The translations under genes and the position numbers were made by a program. A stretch of DNA of 64,000 bases. It comes from Gracilariopsis chorda (taxonomy: Eukaryota; Rhodophyta; Florideophyceae; Gracilariales; Gracilariaceae). A model generated the notes under the pieces. That model saw only the letters and a program-made list of their open reading frames with translations, searched no databases and was not told the DNA's origin. The stretch is taken from the NCBI GenBank assembly GCA_003194525.1, contig NBIV01000136.1:1-64000 (forward strand), given 5' to 3'. Shown piece by piece: positions 32,323 through 44,500 of the stretch (positions are counted from its first letter, which is position 1; every line of letters begins with the position of its first letter).

Positions 32323-33134
32323 TGTTGATGTTACCACATGGTCGAGTGCCTGGTAGTTCTGGGACATGATGGTGCAGCACTTGGAAACAAAGTTTCATAT
32401 AACGGAGGGCTGTTTTTGGGAGCTGCTTTGCCAAAGCGCAAATGCGTGTGTTCTCAAACCCAACGTGAAACGGGCATATGATTGGCTACTGCAAATACTC
32501 ATATGAAACGTATTGGTTACAAGTGTTATGCATTATATGGGTCCTGGGCACGGAACCGGTCACTTCGCATAAGGTGAATGGGCATGATACTTAGGAATAT
32601 GTGTGGCTACATCTGGTGTACAGTTACATGCAGGTGTTGCATAGGTACACTTGTGCAAGTAAGCACGTGCCATGCACGCAACACACCTAGGGTATGTACA
32701 TGGATGCGGTGGCATGTGAACTTGTACTTTTTCATAATGATGATGATGCAAGTAAGTGTTTACACAATGCTGTCACATGCTGGCACATTGTTGGCATGTC
32801 TGGTGCACTTGTTGCGCAATGTTGGCTGCTTGGTTCACTTGGTGTGCGTGGTTGTAATGTGTTGTAATGTTGTTATGCATGGTTGTACTAAGCTGTAGTC
32901 AGTGGGTGCAACCCTTATTGTGTTATGTTCGATTATGATTGGTAGTATTGGATGTCCCCACTTAGTAGTGTAGGGTTTACTTGTAGTGGTAGTGCGAACT
33001 AAAGGTGCTATATAAGACTCAGAAGTTGCAGTACCAAGTAAACTCGCCCCCAAGCCTGGCAACCTTCAAGCTTTATTTTCTTTCTTTCTTTCCCTTTCAT
33101 TTCCGTCGAAGCCCAACATCAATTCGTATCATCA
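32323..33134 (+). repeat. LTR of family B (B5), plus orientation
   Basis: An 812-bp LTR, TGTTGATGTTACCACATGG to CGTATCATCA. TATATAA is at 33009-33015. The left flank is B4 integrase (CTGCC) and the right flank family C pol (CTTGG), so there is no matching duplication. The shared LTR module (GCGCAAATGCGTG, CCCAACGTGAAAC, ATTGGCTACTGCA) spans about 32430-32500. Confidence 0.88.
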
Positions 33135-34851
33135 CTTGGTATCCAGTTTCATCTTAAGCACGAAAGCAGCACACCCAAACACTTTGATATGCTTCAGGGA
33201 TGGTTTTGAACCAGTCATCAAAAGGTAAGGGCTTCTTCCAGTTGCTGAGTGACAAACCCTATTGCGAACATGTATGACGTGCTTTAATGCGTATGGCCAC
33301 AAGCACTCTGGGAGACTTGCCCGTATGAGCAAAGCTCGAGCACTTTCCTCCATAGTACGATTGATGCGCTCGGCTATTGCATTGTGTTCCAGAGTAAACG
33401 GAAGAGAAAAAAGAGTGTCTTGAAGATTGTTGGCAGGGTTCAGCTGCAAGGCATTATAATTTTCGGCATCATCCGAGTGCACTTTCGCAATGGCTACTCC
33501 TTCAAGATGCTGGACCTTGTGATCAACTGCATCGTATACAACAGCAATTTCACTTTTATAGGTCATGAAGCCTAAGAGTGCATACCTTGAATGCTCGTCA
33601 AGGAAGGTAGAGGCATATTGAAACCTTTGTGAGAATCAAGGTACAAGGGGTCCTAGTATATCCGAGTATACCACCTCACCTACGGCTGATGCTCGGTCGT
33701 ATTTGCCAGGGAACGGAAGTTTATGCGCCTTACCAAGCATACACGGGCGGCATATCTCCTCCATTTCCGACATCTTCGGCACCCCTTCAGCATCTTTGAA
33801 AACTGACTGGAGGTTGCGTGCATTGATTTGGGCAAGTCACCGATGCCCCATAGATTAGCAATACCGGACTCCGATGTCTTCATGCAATGATCTCCACTAG
33901 TTGGTGACGAGGGTGGGGTTGGGTTGGTACCTTGCAATATCGGATCGGGTAAGGTGTACAACCCCGAGCGTCGATCGCGATGGCCACTGCCGACTACAAA
34001 CCCATTGTCCAAGGTGAGACGAACTTCACTTGAGCGAAAGAAGGATTCAATGCCCTTGTCCGCCAAGCATCCTATGGACACCAAATTGTATTCCAGTTCT
34101 GGAACGAACAGGACATCAGTCAATCGTATGTTTGCGTATTAAAATGGCAATACTATGTCACCCCGCTGCGTTGCACATACTTCAGTGTTGTCGGCAAGCA
34201 TGATGGTTCGAGTTTCTACGGTGTGCAAAGACTCGGGAATAAACGCAGACACCGAATGGAAAAAAAGTGTGAGGTAGCACCACTATCGGCATAGGTGTCC
34301 ATATCGTAACTGTCGGGAGGTACGATGGAAGACTTTTCCAGTGCCATACCACATACCTCAATCTTTTATGAACTACCAGCCGGCTTATTGCAAGACTTGG
34401 ACGCCCCAGCTTTGCTCTTTGATTTGATGTTAAGCTTGTCTAGGATGCATTTGGGTAAGTGATTATCTGGATTATCGGGACTCACATGGCATCTGTCCTT
34501 TGTGTGACCATCAAGATCACAGAATTCACAATGATAAGTCCAGTTAGTGGACACCACGTATGCTCTACCAGCTGTACTTTACCGATCATCAGAGTCACTT
34601 CTGTCCCTGATGTGGGTGTGAATAGAGTTTTGGGACACACGTGAACCACCAGAACTTTTGCTTCTTTTCTTCTTTCGACTTCGCGTCCGTCTAGAACTAG
34701 AAGAACTGACCAGAGGAGCATTATACTCATCGATCAAAGTGGTTGCCACATAGTCCCAAGTGAGTTCCGATATGTCCTTGGTACGTAGTGCAGCAGCCGT
34801 GGACTCCAACGAACTGTTCGGATTAATGGAAGCAAGTAGCATAGGTGCCTG
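33135..34851 (-). pseudogene. Copia-C1 fragment: gag end to integrase
   Basis: Minus-strand family C sequence, closest to C2 at 42060-43750. From right to left: gag (APMLLASINPNSSLES..., about 34851-34579), zinc knuckle CEFCDLDGHTKDRC (near 34500), a protease region with damaged frame, the post-protease part LFVPELEYNLVSIG (34123-33680) and integrase with VHSDDAENY and HNAIAERINR down to VLKMKLDTK at 33135. Several stops and frameshifts. It is cut on both sides by LTRs. Confidence 0.88.
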
Positions 34852-35574
34852 TGGCAACGCACGCGGGTTGTGAAAACAAAAGGGAAGAAACAAAGGGAGG
34901 AAGAAGAAACAAGCAAATAAAACAAGGAAGGTGGTCAGCCTTAGTCGACCAGTTCACTCGACAGCAGGCAAAGCGAATCTACATATACCCTACTGCACAC
35001 ACTTCACCGTCGTCGCAGCAAGCGACGGCGGTGGTTGCACCATTACCCTACACGTTATTCGTGTGTGCAGGTGTATACGAAAAGCGCGCACAATCTAGAG
35101 GGTCACAATATCAAATAACTAAATCAATCAATGCAGCAAATCCATTGCCAGTCCCTTGATCTCGAAGCAGCTCTAAAAAATCAACAATTTCCAACCTGGC
35201 ACTCCAACCCCTCAGCGCAGCCCACAAACGCACATTGTCCCAAATCACCCAATACACCTCCCATTCGCATCTTCGGCATTGCAGCACAACCGCCTACTGA
35301 GCGCACACTTGGACCAACCACATTGCTCCACTTGTGCATATCTGCAATCCAGTACCATACACTCCATAACACTTGTACGGTATACAATGCATATAGCATT
35401 TTGCAGTAGCCTATCACATTGCCGTTTCACGTTGGGTTTGAGCAGAGGCGCATATGCGCTTTTGGAGCGAGGGGCTCCAAAAGTGCCCATCGTCCCCTGA
35501 AGGTTTGGTTTTGGACCAGGTTTAGACCTTCTGGGTAGGTCGGCCAGGCACTCGACCACTTCTAGACTTCAACA
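34852..35574 (-). repeat. LTR of family C (C1)
   Basis: A 723-bp LTR, inverse TGGCAACGC... to CTTCAACA. It contains GCGCATATGCGC (35448-35459) and the CCCAACGTGAAAC motif. On the left it cuts C1 gag, on the right a family B gag stub; the flanks do not match. Confidence 0.88.
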
Positions 35575-36359
35575 CTTTCATTCGACAAGCAGCACGTAGA
35601 CGGTGTGGCCAGAGGGTGTAACCTTCGCCCCGCTTACCGTGGAAGCGCGGGATTTTCACACCAGATGTGGATTCTGACTCACCTTTGGAGTTTGATATGG
35701 TTCCAGAAGGAGTTCAGTTACCAAAATAGGAACAAATAATGCACGGAAATGAAGCAGAGTGAGAAAATCGATGCTAAGAATCGCTATCAGAATAGACAAA
35801 AGAGGTGTTCTAGAGGTGCAGCTTTGGACTGATAGTGGATGTCACAATATGAGGGTAATACTGGAGTGGAGTATTCTCAGCACTAAACAGCGAGGGGGCC
35901 AGCGGAGAACGTGTAACCAAGTCTCAACGCTCGTCGAGACGCGTCTGGTACGCGAGTCACAGGCGGAGTTCGGGTCCTCGACGGCCGGAGTATACTCACA
36001 AGTGGCTTTGAAACGCACTCGGAAAAGAAAATGAAAGATGAAACTTCGTAAAAGCGGGCGCACTGACAGAAGAAACTACCGCCGCTACCCTAAACGTTGA
36101 ACCCCTGGACCCTGGATGCTCTCTCCACGTGCGAGGTGCGATTTTCTTCGACCTGCCCTACTCCGCGCACTTCTCGAGTAGGGTGCTCAATCCGTACGAA
36201 ACGTCCCAGGGAGGTTACTAACAAGCGCGATATGCTTTCACCAGGTAACCCCTGCTGGCTTCTTGCGGGATATCAGCTCGATCTTACGCGCGCACCCAAA
36301 AATAAAAGAAGTTGAAACGGAGCAAAGTCTGCAAATATCGACGTTTTGGGCCTATAACC
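35575..36359 (-). pseudogene. Copia-B6 gag stub and 5' leader
   Basis: Gag stub 35575-35696 (VESESTSGVKIPRFHGK-like), whose start codon is changed from ATG to ATA, the same change as in the other arm (39898). The leader (35697-36359) has a palindrome variant CGAGACGCGTCTGG (35935-35948), the conserved block (36054-36110) and a primer site with one change (inverse GGGCCTATAACC). Confidence 0.85.
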
Positions 36360-37183
36360 TGTTCATATGAAATGATTTTGATAGATGATGTTGGGCTTCG
36401 GCGGAAATGAAAAGAAAAGAAAGAAAGAAAATAAAGAGTGAAGGTTGCCAGGCTTGGGGGCGAGTTTACTTGGTACTGCGACTTCAAAGTCTTATATAGC
36501 ACCTCTATTTTGCACTACCACTACAAGAAAGCCCAATACCACTAAGTTGGGAACCCAATACTACCAATTATAATGAAACATAATACAACAATGGTTGCAA
36601 TCACTGATTACAGCTAAGTAAAACCATGCATAACAACATAACAACACATTACAGCAACGCAAACCAAGTGAACCAAGCAGCCAACAATGTGCAACAAGTG
36701 ATCCAGACATGCCGACAATGTGCCAGCATGTGACAGCACTGTGTAAACACTTACTTGCATCATCATGACTACAACAAAGCACAAATTCACATGCCATCGC
36801 ATCCATGTACATACCGTAGGTGTGTTGCATGCATGGCCTGTTCTTACTTCCTCAAATGCACCTATGCAACACCTGTATGTACCTGTAAACCAGATGTAGC
36901 CACACATTTTCCTAAGTACCATGCCCATTCACCTTACGCCAAGTGGCCAGTTGCGTGCCCATGACCCATACGATGCACCACACTTGTAACCAATACGTTG
37001 CATATGAGTATTTGCAGCAGCCAATCATATGCCCGTTTCACGTTGGGTTTGAGAACCCACACATATGCGCTTTGGCAAAGCAGCTCTCAAAAACAGCCCT
37101 CCGTTATATGAAGCTTTGTTTCCAAGTGCTGCACCATGATGTCCCAGGACTACCAGGCACTCGACCATGTGCTAACATCAACA
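36360..37183 (-). repeat. LTR of family B (B6)
   Basis: An 824-bp LTR. Left: primer site and leader of B6. Right: the pol end of another B element (ELEEEC region). It is thus placed as the 5' LTR of one element and the 3' LTR of the next, like the shared LTR A at 2746. Confidence 0.88.
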
Positions 37184-37313
37184 CTCCTCCTCTAGTTCCT
37201 GGTTCAGACCAACTCGATCCAAGATCAATTGCGTCATAGCAGGACTAAGTGCCTTAGTGAGTATATCAGCATCGTTGTCCTCACTTGGCACATATTCCAC
37301 ACTTGTTGAGAAT
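37184..37313 (-). pseudogene. Copia-B pol, C-terminal stub (RNase H end)
   Basis: The last 40 or so codons of family B pol (SPAMTQLILDRVGLNQELEEE-type), resembling the end at 48576-48700. The final Cys and stop codons lie in the LTR. LTR D1 interrupts it at 37314. Confidence 0.85.
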
Positions 37314-38100
37314 GATAACTGATGTTGATGATAATGATAGCTGAAGTTGGGCTTCGACAGAAGTCAAAGAAGAAGAATGAAACAATAACAAGAGTGAAGG
37401 TTGTCAGCCTTGGGATGGTTTACTTGGATGTGCAACATCTGCAACTTATATAGCACCACTGGAGTGCACTATAACTACAAGAAACACCCTAACCTCTAAG
37501 TGCGGACAGCCAGTAATACCAATCATATTCAAACATAACACAATAAGGGTTGCACAAACTGGTGACAGTTAACTACAACCATGCATAACATTATTACAGC
37601 ACATGCCAACGGAGCACGGTAAGTGAAACGACCATGAAAACAATGTGCCAGCATGTGACAGCCCTGTATAATGACTTACTTGCGTCATCATGACCATGAC
37701 AAGTTCACATGAAACTGTATCCATATCGATAACCTAAGTCCATTGCGTGCGGTGCACGAGCTGGTACACACAATCACACGTCTTCCGCAACGTGATGTCC
37801 CTGTAAACCAGTGCAGCCACACAGAATCTCATGTACGTTGTCCATTCACATTATGCCAAGTGGCCCATGCTGTGCCTACGACCCATACAATGTATACCAC
37901 TTGTAAACCACGTAATGCATATGGGCAAATGCAGTAGCCAATGATAAGCCCGTCTCACGTTGGGTTCCAGCACACGCGCATATGCGCATTTGCAACGGAG
38001 GTGTTCAAAAGTGCCCATCGTTATATGCAACTTTGTTTCCAAGTAGTCTACCATGAAGTCCTAGGGCACCCAGGCATTCGACCATGTGACAACACCAACA
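37314..38100 (-). repeat. LTR of family D (D1)
   Basis: A 787-bp LTR, inverse TGTTGAGAATG... to CACCAACA. It carries the shared module (GCGCATATGCGC near 37976, CCCAACGTGAGAC, ATTGGCTACTGCA) and GCTATATAAG. The flanks (ACACT and AGCAG) do not match. Confidence 0.85.
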
Positions 38101-38205
38101 AGCAGCTCTCAAAAACAGCGCTCCGTTATACGAAACTTTGTTTCCAAGTGCTGCACCATAATGTCCCAGGACTACCAGGCACTCGACCATGTGCTAACTT
38201 TAACA
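38101..38205 (-). repeat. First 105 bp of an LTR B (inverse)
   Basis: Corresponds to the 5' end of LTR B (sense TGTTAAAGTTAGCACATGG). It is cut by LTR D1 on the left and abuts family C gag on the right. Confidence 0.82.
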
Positions 38206-38411
38206 ATGTGCATGTGACTAGAGTTTTGGGACACACGTGAACCACCAGAACCTTTGCTTCTGTTCTTCTTTCGACTTCGAGTACGTCCAGATTTAGAAGA
38301 ACTGACCAGACGAGGATTGTACTCAACTATCAAAGTGGTTGCCACATAGTCCCAAGTGAGTTCGGATATGTCCTTGGTACGTAGTGCAGCAGCCATGGAC
38401 TCCAACGAACT
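38206..38411 (-). pseudogene. Family C gag fragment
   Basis: A gag piece reading SLESMAAALRTKDISELTWD, then SRKKNRSKGSGGSRVSQNSS. It is a third family C gag copy, similar to 34579-34851 and 42071-42315. It is bounded by LTR B sequences on both sides. Confidence 0.85.
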
Positions 38412-39236
38412 TGTTCATGTTAGCACATGGTCGAGGGCCTGGCAGTACTGGGACATCATGGTGCAGCACTTGGAAACAAAGCTTGATATACCGGAGGGCT
38501 GTTCTTGAGAGTTGCTTTGCAAAAGCGCATATGCGTGTGTTCTCAAACCCAACGTAAAATGGGGATATGATTGGCTACTGCATACACTCATATGCAATGC
38601 ACTGGTTACAAGGGTTGTGCATCGTATGGGTCATGGGCACGTAACCGGCCACTTGGCATAAAGTGAATGGGCATGGTACTTAGGAATATGTGTGGCTACA
38701 TCTGGTTTACAGGTACATGGAGCTGTTGCGTAGGTGCATTTGAGCAAATAAGCACGTGCAATGCACGCAACACACCTATTGTATGTACATGGAAGCGATG
38801 GCATGTGAATTTGTGCTTTGTCATAATGATGATGATGCAAGTAAGTGTTTACACAGTGCTGTCACATGCTGGCAGACTGTTGGCATGTCTGGTTCACTTG
38901 TTGCGCATTGTTGGCTGCTTGGTTAACTTGGTGTGCGTTGTTGTAATGTGTTGTTATGTTGTTATGCATGGCTGTACTTAGCTGTAATCAGTGTGTGCAA
39001 CTCTTATGGTGTTATGTTTGATTATTATTGGTAGTATTGGGTGTCCCTACTTAGTGGTGTAGGGTTTTCTTGTAGTGGTAGTGCGACCTAGTGGTGCTAT
39101 ATAAGACTCAAAAGTCGCAGTCCCAAGTAAACTCGCCCCCAAGCCTGGCAACCTTCACTCTTTATTTTCTTTCTTTCTTTTCTTTTCAGTTCTGCCGAAG
39201 CCCAACATCATCTATCAAAATCATTTCATATGAACA
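38412..39236 (+). repeat. LTR of family B (B7)
   Basis: An 825-bp LTR, TGTTCATGTTAGCACATGG to CATATGAACA, followed directly by GGTTATAGGCCCA, a slightly changed primer site. The TATA box is near 39096. This is the 5' LTR of a B element that is cut after its gag start. Confidence 0.88.
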
Positions 39237-40021
39237 GGTTATAGGCCCAAAGCGTCGATATTTGCAGACTTTGCTCTGTTTCAACTTCTTTTATTTTTGG
39301 GTGCGCGCGTAAGATCGAGCTGATATCCCGCAAGAAGCCAGCAGGGGTTACCTGGTGAAAGCATATCGCGCTTGTTAGTAACCTCCCTGGGACGTTTCGT
39401 ATGGATTGAGCACCCTACTCGAGAAGTAGGCGGAGTAGGGCAGGTCGAAGAAAATCGCACCTCGCACGTGGAGAGAGCATCCAGGGTCCAGGGGTTCAAC
39501 TTTTAGGGTAGTGGCGGTAGTTTCTTCTGTCAGTGCGCCCGCTTTTACGAAGTTTCATATTTTCTTTTCTTTTCCGAGTGCGTTTCAAAGCCACTTGTGA
39601 GTATACTCCGGCCGTCGAGGACCCGAACTCCGCCTGTGACTCGCGTACCAGACGCATCTGGACGAGCGTTGAGACTTGGTTACACGTTATCCGTTAGCCC
39701 CCTCGCTGTTTAGTGCTGAGAATACTCCACTCCAGTATTACCGTCATAGTGTGACATCCACTATCAGTCCAAAGCTGCACCTCTCGAACACCTCTTTTGT
39801 CTATTTTGATAGCGATTCTTAGCATCGAGTTTCTCACTCTGCTTCATTTCCGTGCATTATTTGTTCCTATTTTGGTTACTGAACTCCTTCTGGAACCATA
39901 TCAGACTCCAAAGGTGAGTCAGAATCCACTTCTGGTGTGAAAATCCCGCGCTTCCACGGTAAGCGGGGCGAAGATTACACCCTCTGGCCACACCGTCTAC
40001 GTGCTGCTTGTCGAATGAAAG
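39237..40021 (+). pseudogene. Copia-B7 leader and gag stub
   Basis: The leader 39237-39897 has the conserved block (39488-39543) and a palindrome variant CCAGACGCATCTGG (39648-39661). The gag stub 39898-40021 reads SDSKGESESTSGVKIPRFHGKR with ATA in place of the start ATG. LTR C of element C2 interrupts it at 40022. Confidence 0.85.
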
Positions 40022-40743
40022 TGTTGAAGTCTAGAAGTGGTCGAGTGCCTGGCCGACCTACCCAGAAGGTCTAAACCTGGTCCAAAACCAAACCTTCAGG
40101 GGACGATGGGCACTTTTGGAGCCCCTCGCTCCAAAAGCGCATATGCGCCTCTGCTCAAACCCAACGTGAAACGGCAATGTGATAGGCTACTGCAAAATGC
40201 TATATGCATTGTATACCGTACAAGTGTTATGGAGTGTATGGTACTGGATTGCAGATATGCACAAGTGGAGCAATGTGGTTGGTCCAAGTGTGCGCTCAGT
40301 AGGCGGTTGTGCTGCAATGCCGAAGATGCGAATGGGAGGTGTATTGGGTGATTTGGGACAATGTGCGTTTGTGGGCTGCGCGGAGGGGTTGGAGTGCCAG
40401 GATGGAAATTGTTTATTTTTTAGAGCTGCTTCCAGATCAAGGGACCGGCAAGGGATTTGCTGTATTGATTGATTTACTTATTTGATATTGTGACCCTCTA
40501 GATTGTGCGCGCTTTTCGTGTACACCTGCACACACGAATAACGTGTATTGTAATGGTGCAACCACCGCCGTCGCTTGCTGCGACGACGGTGAAGTGTATG
40601 CGGTAGGATATAGGTAGATTGGCTTTGCCTGCTGTCGAGTAAACTGGTCGACTGACGCTGACAACCTTCCTTGTTTTACTTTCGTGTTTCTTCTTCCTCC
40701 ATTTATTTCTTCCCTTTTGTTTTCATAACCCATGTGCGTTGCA
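40022..40743 (+). repeat. 5' LTR of Copia-C2
   Basis: A 722-bp LTR, TGTTGAAGTCTAGAAGTGG to GTGCGTTGCA. It carries the shared palindrome GCGCATATGCGC (near 40136), CCCAACGTGAAAC and GATAGGCTACTGCA, plus a CGTCGCTTGCTGCGACGACGG GC-rich inverted repeat near 40570. The TATA element is weak (GGATATAGG). Confidence 0.9.
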
Positions 40744-41531
40744 AAAGGGTATCGGCCCAGAGCGTCGACGTTTTGCAGACGTCGTGCTCTACTGATACAT
40801 ATTTGGATTGTACGAAGACTGGTTTTTCTTTCGCGCAGGTACGCGTTGCGTTGCTAGGGAGCGAATCTTGTGGAAGTCAAGTGGCAGTGGTGAAAGTAGG
40901 CAAAGCGTTCAGGTACTCGTCTCTGGTAAGCTGAACTGCACCTGTTGCAATATCTGCTTCTTTGCTTCAGCGCACAAGGAAGACCCCGCTATGTTCCGGC
41001 AAGCGACTAGAAGGGGATAACTGGTGAAAGCTTATCGCGTAAGCTACTAGCCTCCCTTGGACGTCTCGTACGGATTGTAAAGCCCCTCGCTCTGAACTGC
41101 GCAGAGCAGCATTGGTCGCAGAAACCGCATCCTACCTGGAGAGACTTACCAGGGACCAGAAGATTCAGACCTCTAGAGTAGCGCGGATAGTATCTCCTGC
41201 CAGGGCGCCCAACTTAAGAAGTTTTACTTGTGTCCAGGCTTGTATCAGTACGTCCTGTGAGTATACTCCGGGGTTGAGTACCCGAACTCCGCCTGTGATC
41301 GCGTACGAGACGCCTCTCGACAAGCGTAGTAGACTTGGTTACACGGTCTTCGCTGACTTTTTCGCTGTTGAGTGTTTGAAATTCCTCTCCACTCCAGTGT
41401 GTCTGGGTCTTTGTGTAACAGAAGCCTTGAAATCCCTCCTTCGGCTTCACTATATTGTGTGTATATCACTTCATTTGGCATCTATATAGTTGCTTTTGCT
41501 GCTTTTCTTTGGTCCTAGTCCCGTAGGAACC
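40744..41531 (+). other. Copia-C2 5' leader
   Basis: A leader of about 790 bp. The primer site is a changed form (GGGTATCGGCCCAG). The conserved leader block is weak (41167-41212, AGAGTAGCGCGGATAGTATC). The leader palindrome appears as CGAGACGCCTCTCG (41306-41319): compared with CCAGA...TCTGG of family B, one pair is swapped on both sides so that the arms still pair. Confidence 0.8.
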
Positions 41532-44500
41532 ATGTCGGACTTCGAAGTTGAAACGGAATCCACCTCTGGATTGAAACTTCCTCGTTTCCATGGTGAACGT
41601 GGTGATGATTATGTGCTGTGGCGTCACTGACTTCATGCTGCATGCCGTATTAATGGTGTCTGGAATATCACGAATCACTCTGGGGTTCAATCTACCGCTG
41701 ATATTTCAACTCAAGACACAACTACTGCTGGTAGTGGCACTGAAATAGCAACTCCCTGATTCATTGCGAAACGAGAAAAGGCTTGTGGTATCATCATCTG
41801 TGCTCTTGGTGATGCACCATTACGCGTAGTCATGGACGTGGACGATGATCCTGCATGTATGTTGCAACTCTTGGATAAACGTTATGCCTCCAATAGGAAT
41901 GTATCTAGAATTGCAGTGCGGACACCATTGTTCCGAATGTCGTTCAGCGGTGAGAATATTTCCAGCTATGTCGATCAATACACGGCATTGTTCGCTCAGT
42001 TAGACCGTACGGGCAAGGATGCTGCTATACCGGAGTCTCACAAGGCACCTATGCTACCTTGCTTCCATTGATCCGAAGAGTTCGTTGGAGCCTACGGCTG
42101 CTGCACTACGTACCAAGGACATATCGGAACTCACTTGGGACTATGTGGTAACCACTTTGATCGATGAGTACAATAATCGTCTGGTCAGTTCTTCTAGTTC
42201 TGGACGTACGCCAAGTCGAAAGAAGAACAGAAGCAAAGGTTCTGATGGTTCACGTGTGTCCCAAAACTCTAGTCACACTCCCATCAGGGACGGAAGTGAC
42301 TCTGATGATCGGTAAAGTACAGCTGGTGGAGCATACGTGGTGTCCACTAACCGGTCTTATCAGTGTGAATTCTGTGATCGTGATGGTCACAGAAAGGAAA
42401 GATGCCATGTGAGTCCCGATAACCCAGATAAGCACTTACCCAAAAGCATCCTGTACAAGCTTAACATCAAATCAAAGAGCAAATCTGGGGCGTCCAAGTC
42501 TTGCAATAAGCCGGCTGGTCGTTCATCAAAGATCGCAGTATGTGGTATGGCACTGGAAAAGTATTCCATCGTACTTCCCGACAGTTACGATATGGACACC
42601 TATGCCGATAGTGGTGCTACATCACACTTTTTCGATTCGTTGTCTGCGTTTATTCCCGAGTCTTTGCACAACGTAGAAACTCGAACCATCATCCTTGCCG
42701 ACAACACTGAAGTATGTGCAACGCGGCAGGGTGACATAGTATTGCCATTGAGTACGCAAACCTACGATTGACTGATGTCCTGTTCGTTCCAGAACTGGAA
42801 TACAATTTGGTGTCCGTAGGATGCTTGGCGGACAAGGGCATTGAATCCTTCTTTCGCTCAAGTGAAGTTCGTCTCACCTTGGACAATGGGTTTGTAGTCG
42901 GCAGTGGCCATCGCGATCGACGCTCGGGGTTGTACACCTTACCCGATCCGATATTGCAAGGTACAAACCCAACCTCACCCTCGTCACCAACTAGTGGAGA
43001 TCATTGCATGAAGACATCGGAGTCCGGTATTGCTAATATATGGCATCGGTGACGTGCCCACATCAATGCGTGCGACCTCCAGTCAGTTTACAAACATGCT
43101 GAGGGGGTGCCGAAGATGTCGGAAATGGAGGAGATATGCCGCCCCTGTATGCTTGGTAAGGCGCATAAACTTCCGTTTCCTGGCAAATACGCCCGGGCAT
43201 CAACCGTAGGTGAGGTCGTACACTCCAATATACTAGGGCCCCTGTTACCTTCATTCCCACCAAGGTTTCAATATGCCTTTACGTTCCTTGACGAGCATTC
43301 AAAGTATGCACTCTTAGGCTTCATGATCCATAAAAGTGAAATTACTGTTGTATTCGATGCAATTGAGCACAAGTTCCAGCAGCTTGGAGGAGTGTCCATT
43401 GCGAACGTGCACTCGGATAATGTCGAAGAGTATGTTGTGATGCAGCTGAACCCTGCCAAAAATCTTCAAGACACTTCTTTCTCTCCTCCGTATACTCCGG
43501 AACACTATGAAATAGCCAAGCGCATCAATCGCACAATGGAGGAAGCTGCTCCAGATTTGCTCATACAGGCAAGTCTTTCAGAGTGCTTGTGGTCATACGC
43601 ATTAAAGCACGTCATACATGTTCGCCACAGGGTTTGTCACTCAGCAACTGGAAGCAGCCCTTACCTTTTGATGACTGGTTCAAAACCATCCCTGAAGCAT
43701 ATCAAAGTGTTTGGGTGTGCTGCGTTCGTGCTTAAGATGAAACCGGATACCAAGTTCGAGTCTCTTGCACTTGAAGGATTGTACTTTTAGACTCTTGAGC
43801 ATGGTGTGTATGATGTTTTAGTCAATGATAGTGATGAGATTCCACGCATTGTAAAGTCTCGGCATATGACATTTGACGAGTCCAAGTTCCCTGGGGCACC
43901 ATTTCTGGAACATGTTATGAGTGATGAAGGTGCATCATATGATACTTATGAGTGCGCAGATCACTCTGAAATGGATACTGAGAGTGGTAGTATGGTTTCT
44001 GTGGACAATCCATTCGAAATTGAGAGTGATACGGAACATATTGAATCCACTCCTATACCAACGGCACAGAGCACTGAAAGCGGTATCGATAATCCAAATG
44101 ATAGCGGTCATACTTCTGATGACAATTCGGACCCAGACAATGGTGGTGAGCATGCCCCAAGTTTTAGTCAACATTCTTCGGACACTGAATTCTTACCAGG
44201 ATCTGAACCAGAACCACGCTATCCTCGCCGTACAAGACGTGCACCAGCTAAGTGGTGGTACATGGCCGGTATTGCAACGTCACAAATGGAAATTACAACC
44301 AGTGATGAACCTACTCTGGGCGAAGCACTGTCTGCCACACCACGTCAGCAGAGCCTTTGGAGGAATGCCATTGATGAAGAACTGACATCTCTGGAGGAGA
44401 AGAACACTTGGGAGGAGGATGAATCACCTGCCGCTCAGCCTTGTTCAATCATGTCATTTTAAACGTCAAGCGCGATGCCAAAGAATCGGTTGATAGATTC

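Larger units (their letters stand above)
34852..37183. repeat. Left arm of a 2332-bp inverted repeat
   Basis: This arm pairs with 38412-40743: positions add to 75595-75596 all along, with equal lengths. It contains, in minus orientation, LTR B6, the B primer site and leader, the first 40 codons of gag, and LTR C1. Both arms begin exactly at an LTR C terminus and end exactly at an LTR B terminus. The LTR C part and gag stub look almost identical between arms; the LTR B part is more diverged. Confidence 0.9.
38412..40743. repeat. Right arm of the 2332-bp inverted repeat
   Basis: Mirror of 34852-37183 in plus order: LTR B7, leader, gag stub, LTR C. The LTR C at its outer end continues into the complete family C element C2. 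The 1228-bp spacer between arms is 37184-38411. Confidence 0.9.

Noticed and set aside
35245-35559. An open frame of 104 codons with an identical translated copy at 40037-40351
   Set aside because: Both lie in LTR C and the gag stub, in the two inverted-repeat arms. The identity reflects duplication of non-coding LTR, and the frame crosses the LTR border.
36614-36928. Recurrent Cys/His/Val-rich frames in every LTR B (also 32578-32898, 38667-38981, 48000-48416)
   Set aside because: They follow the GTG/CAC-rich LTR composition, do not keep a common start or stop, and have no codon-type conservation. Treated as LTR sequence.
34852-40743. Inverted repeat as the terminal repeats of a DNA transposon
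   Set aside because: The arms consist of recognisable LTR B, leader and LTR C, no transposase lies between, and no flanking duplication is visible.
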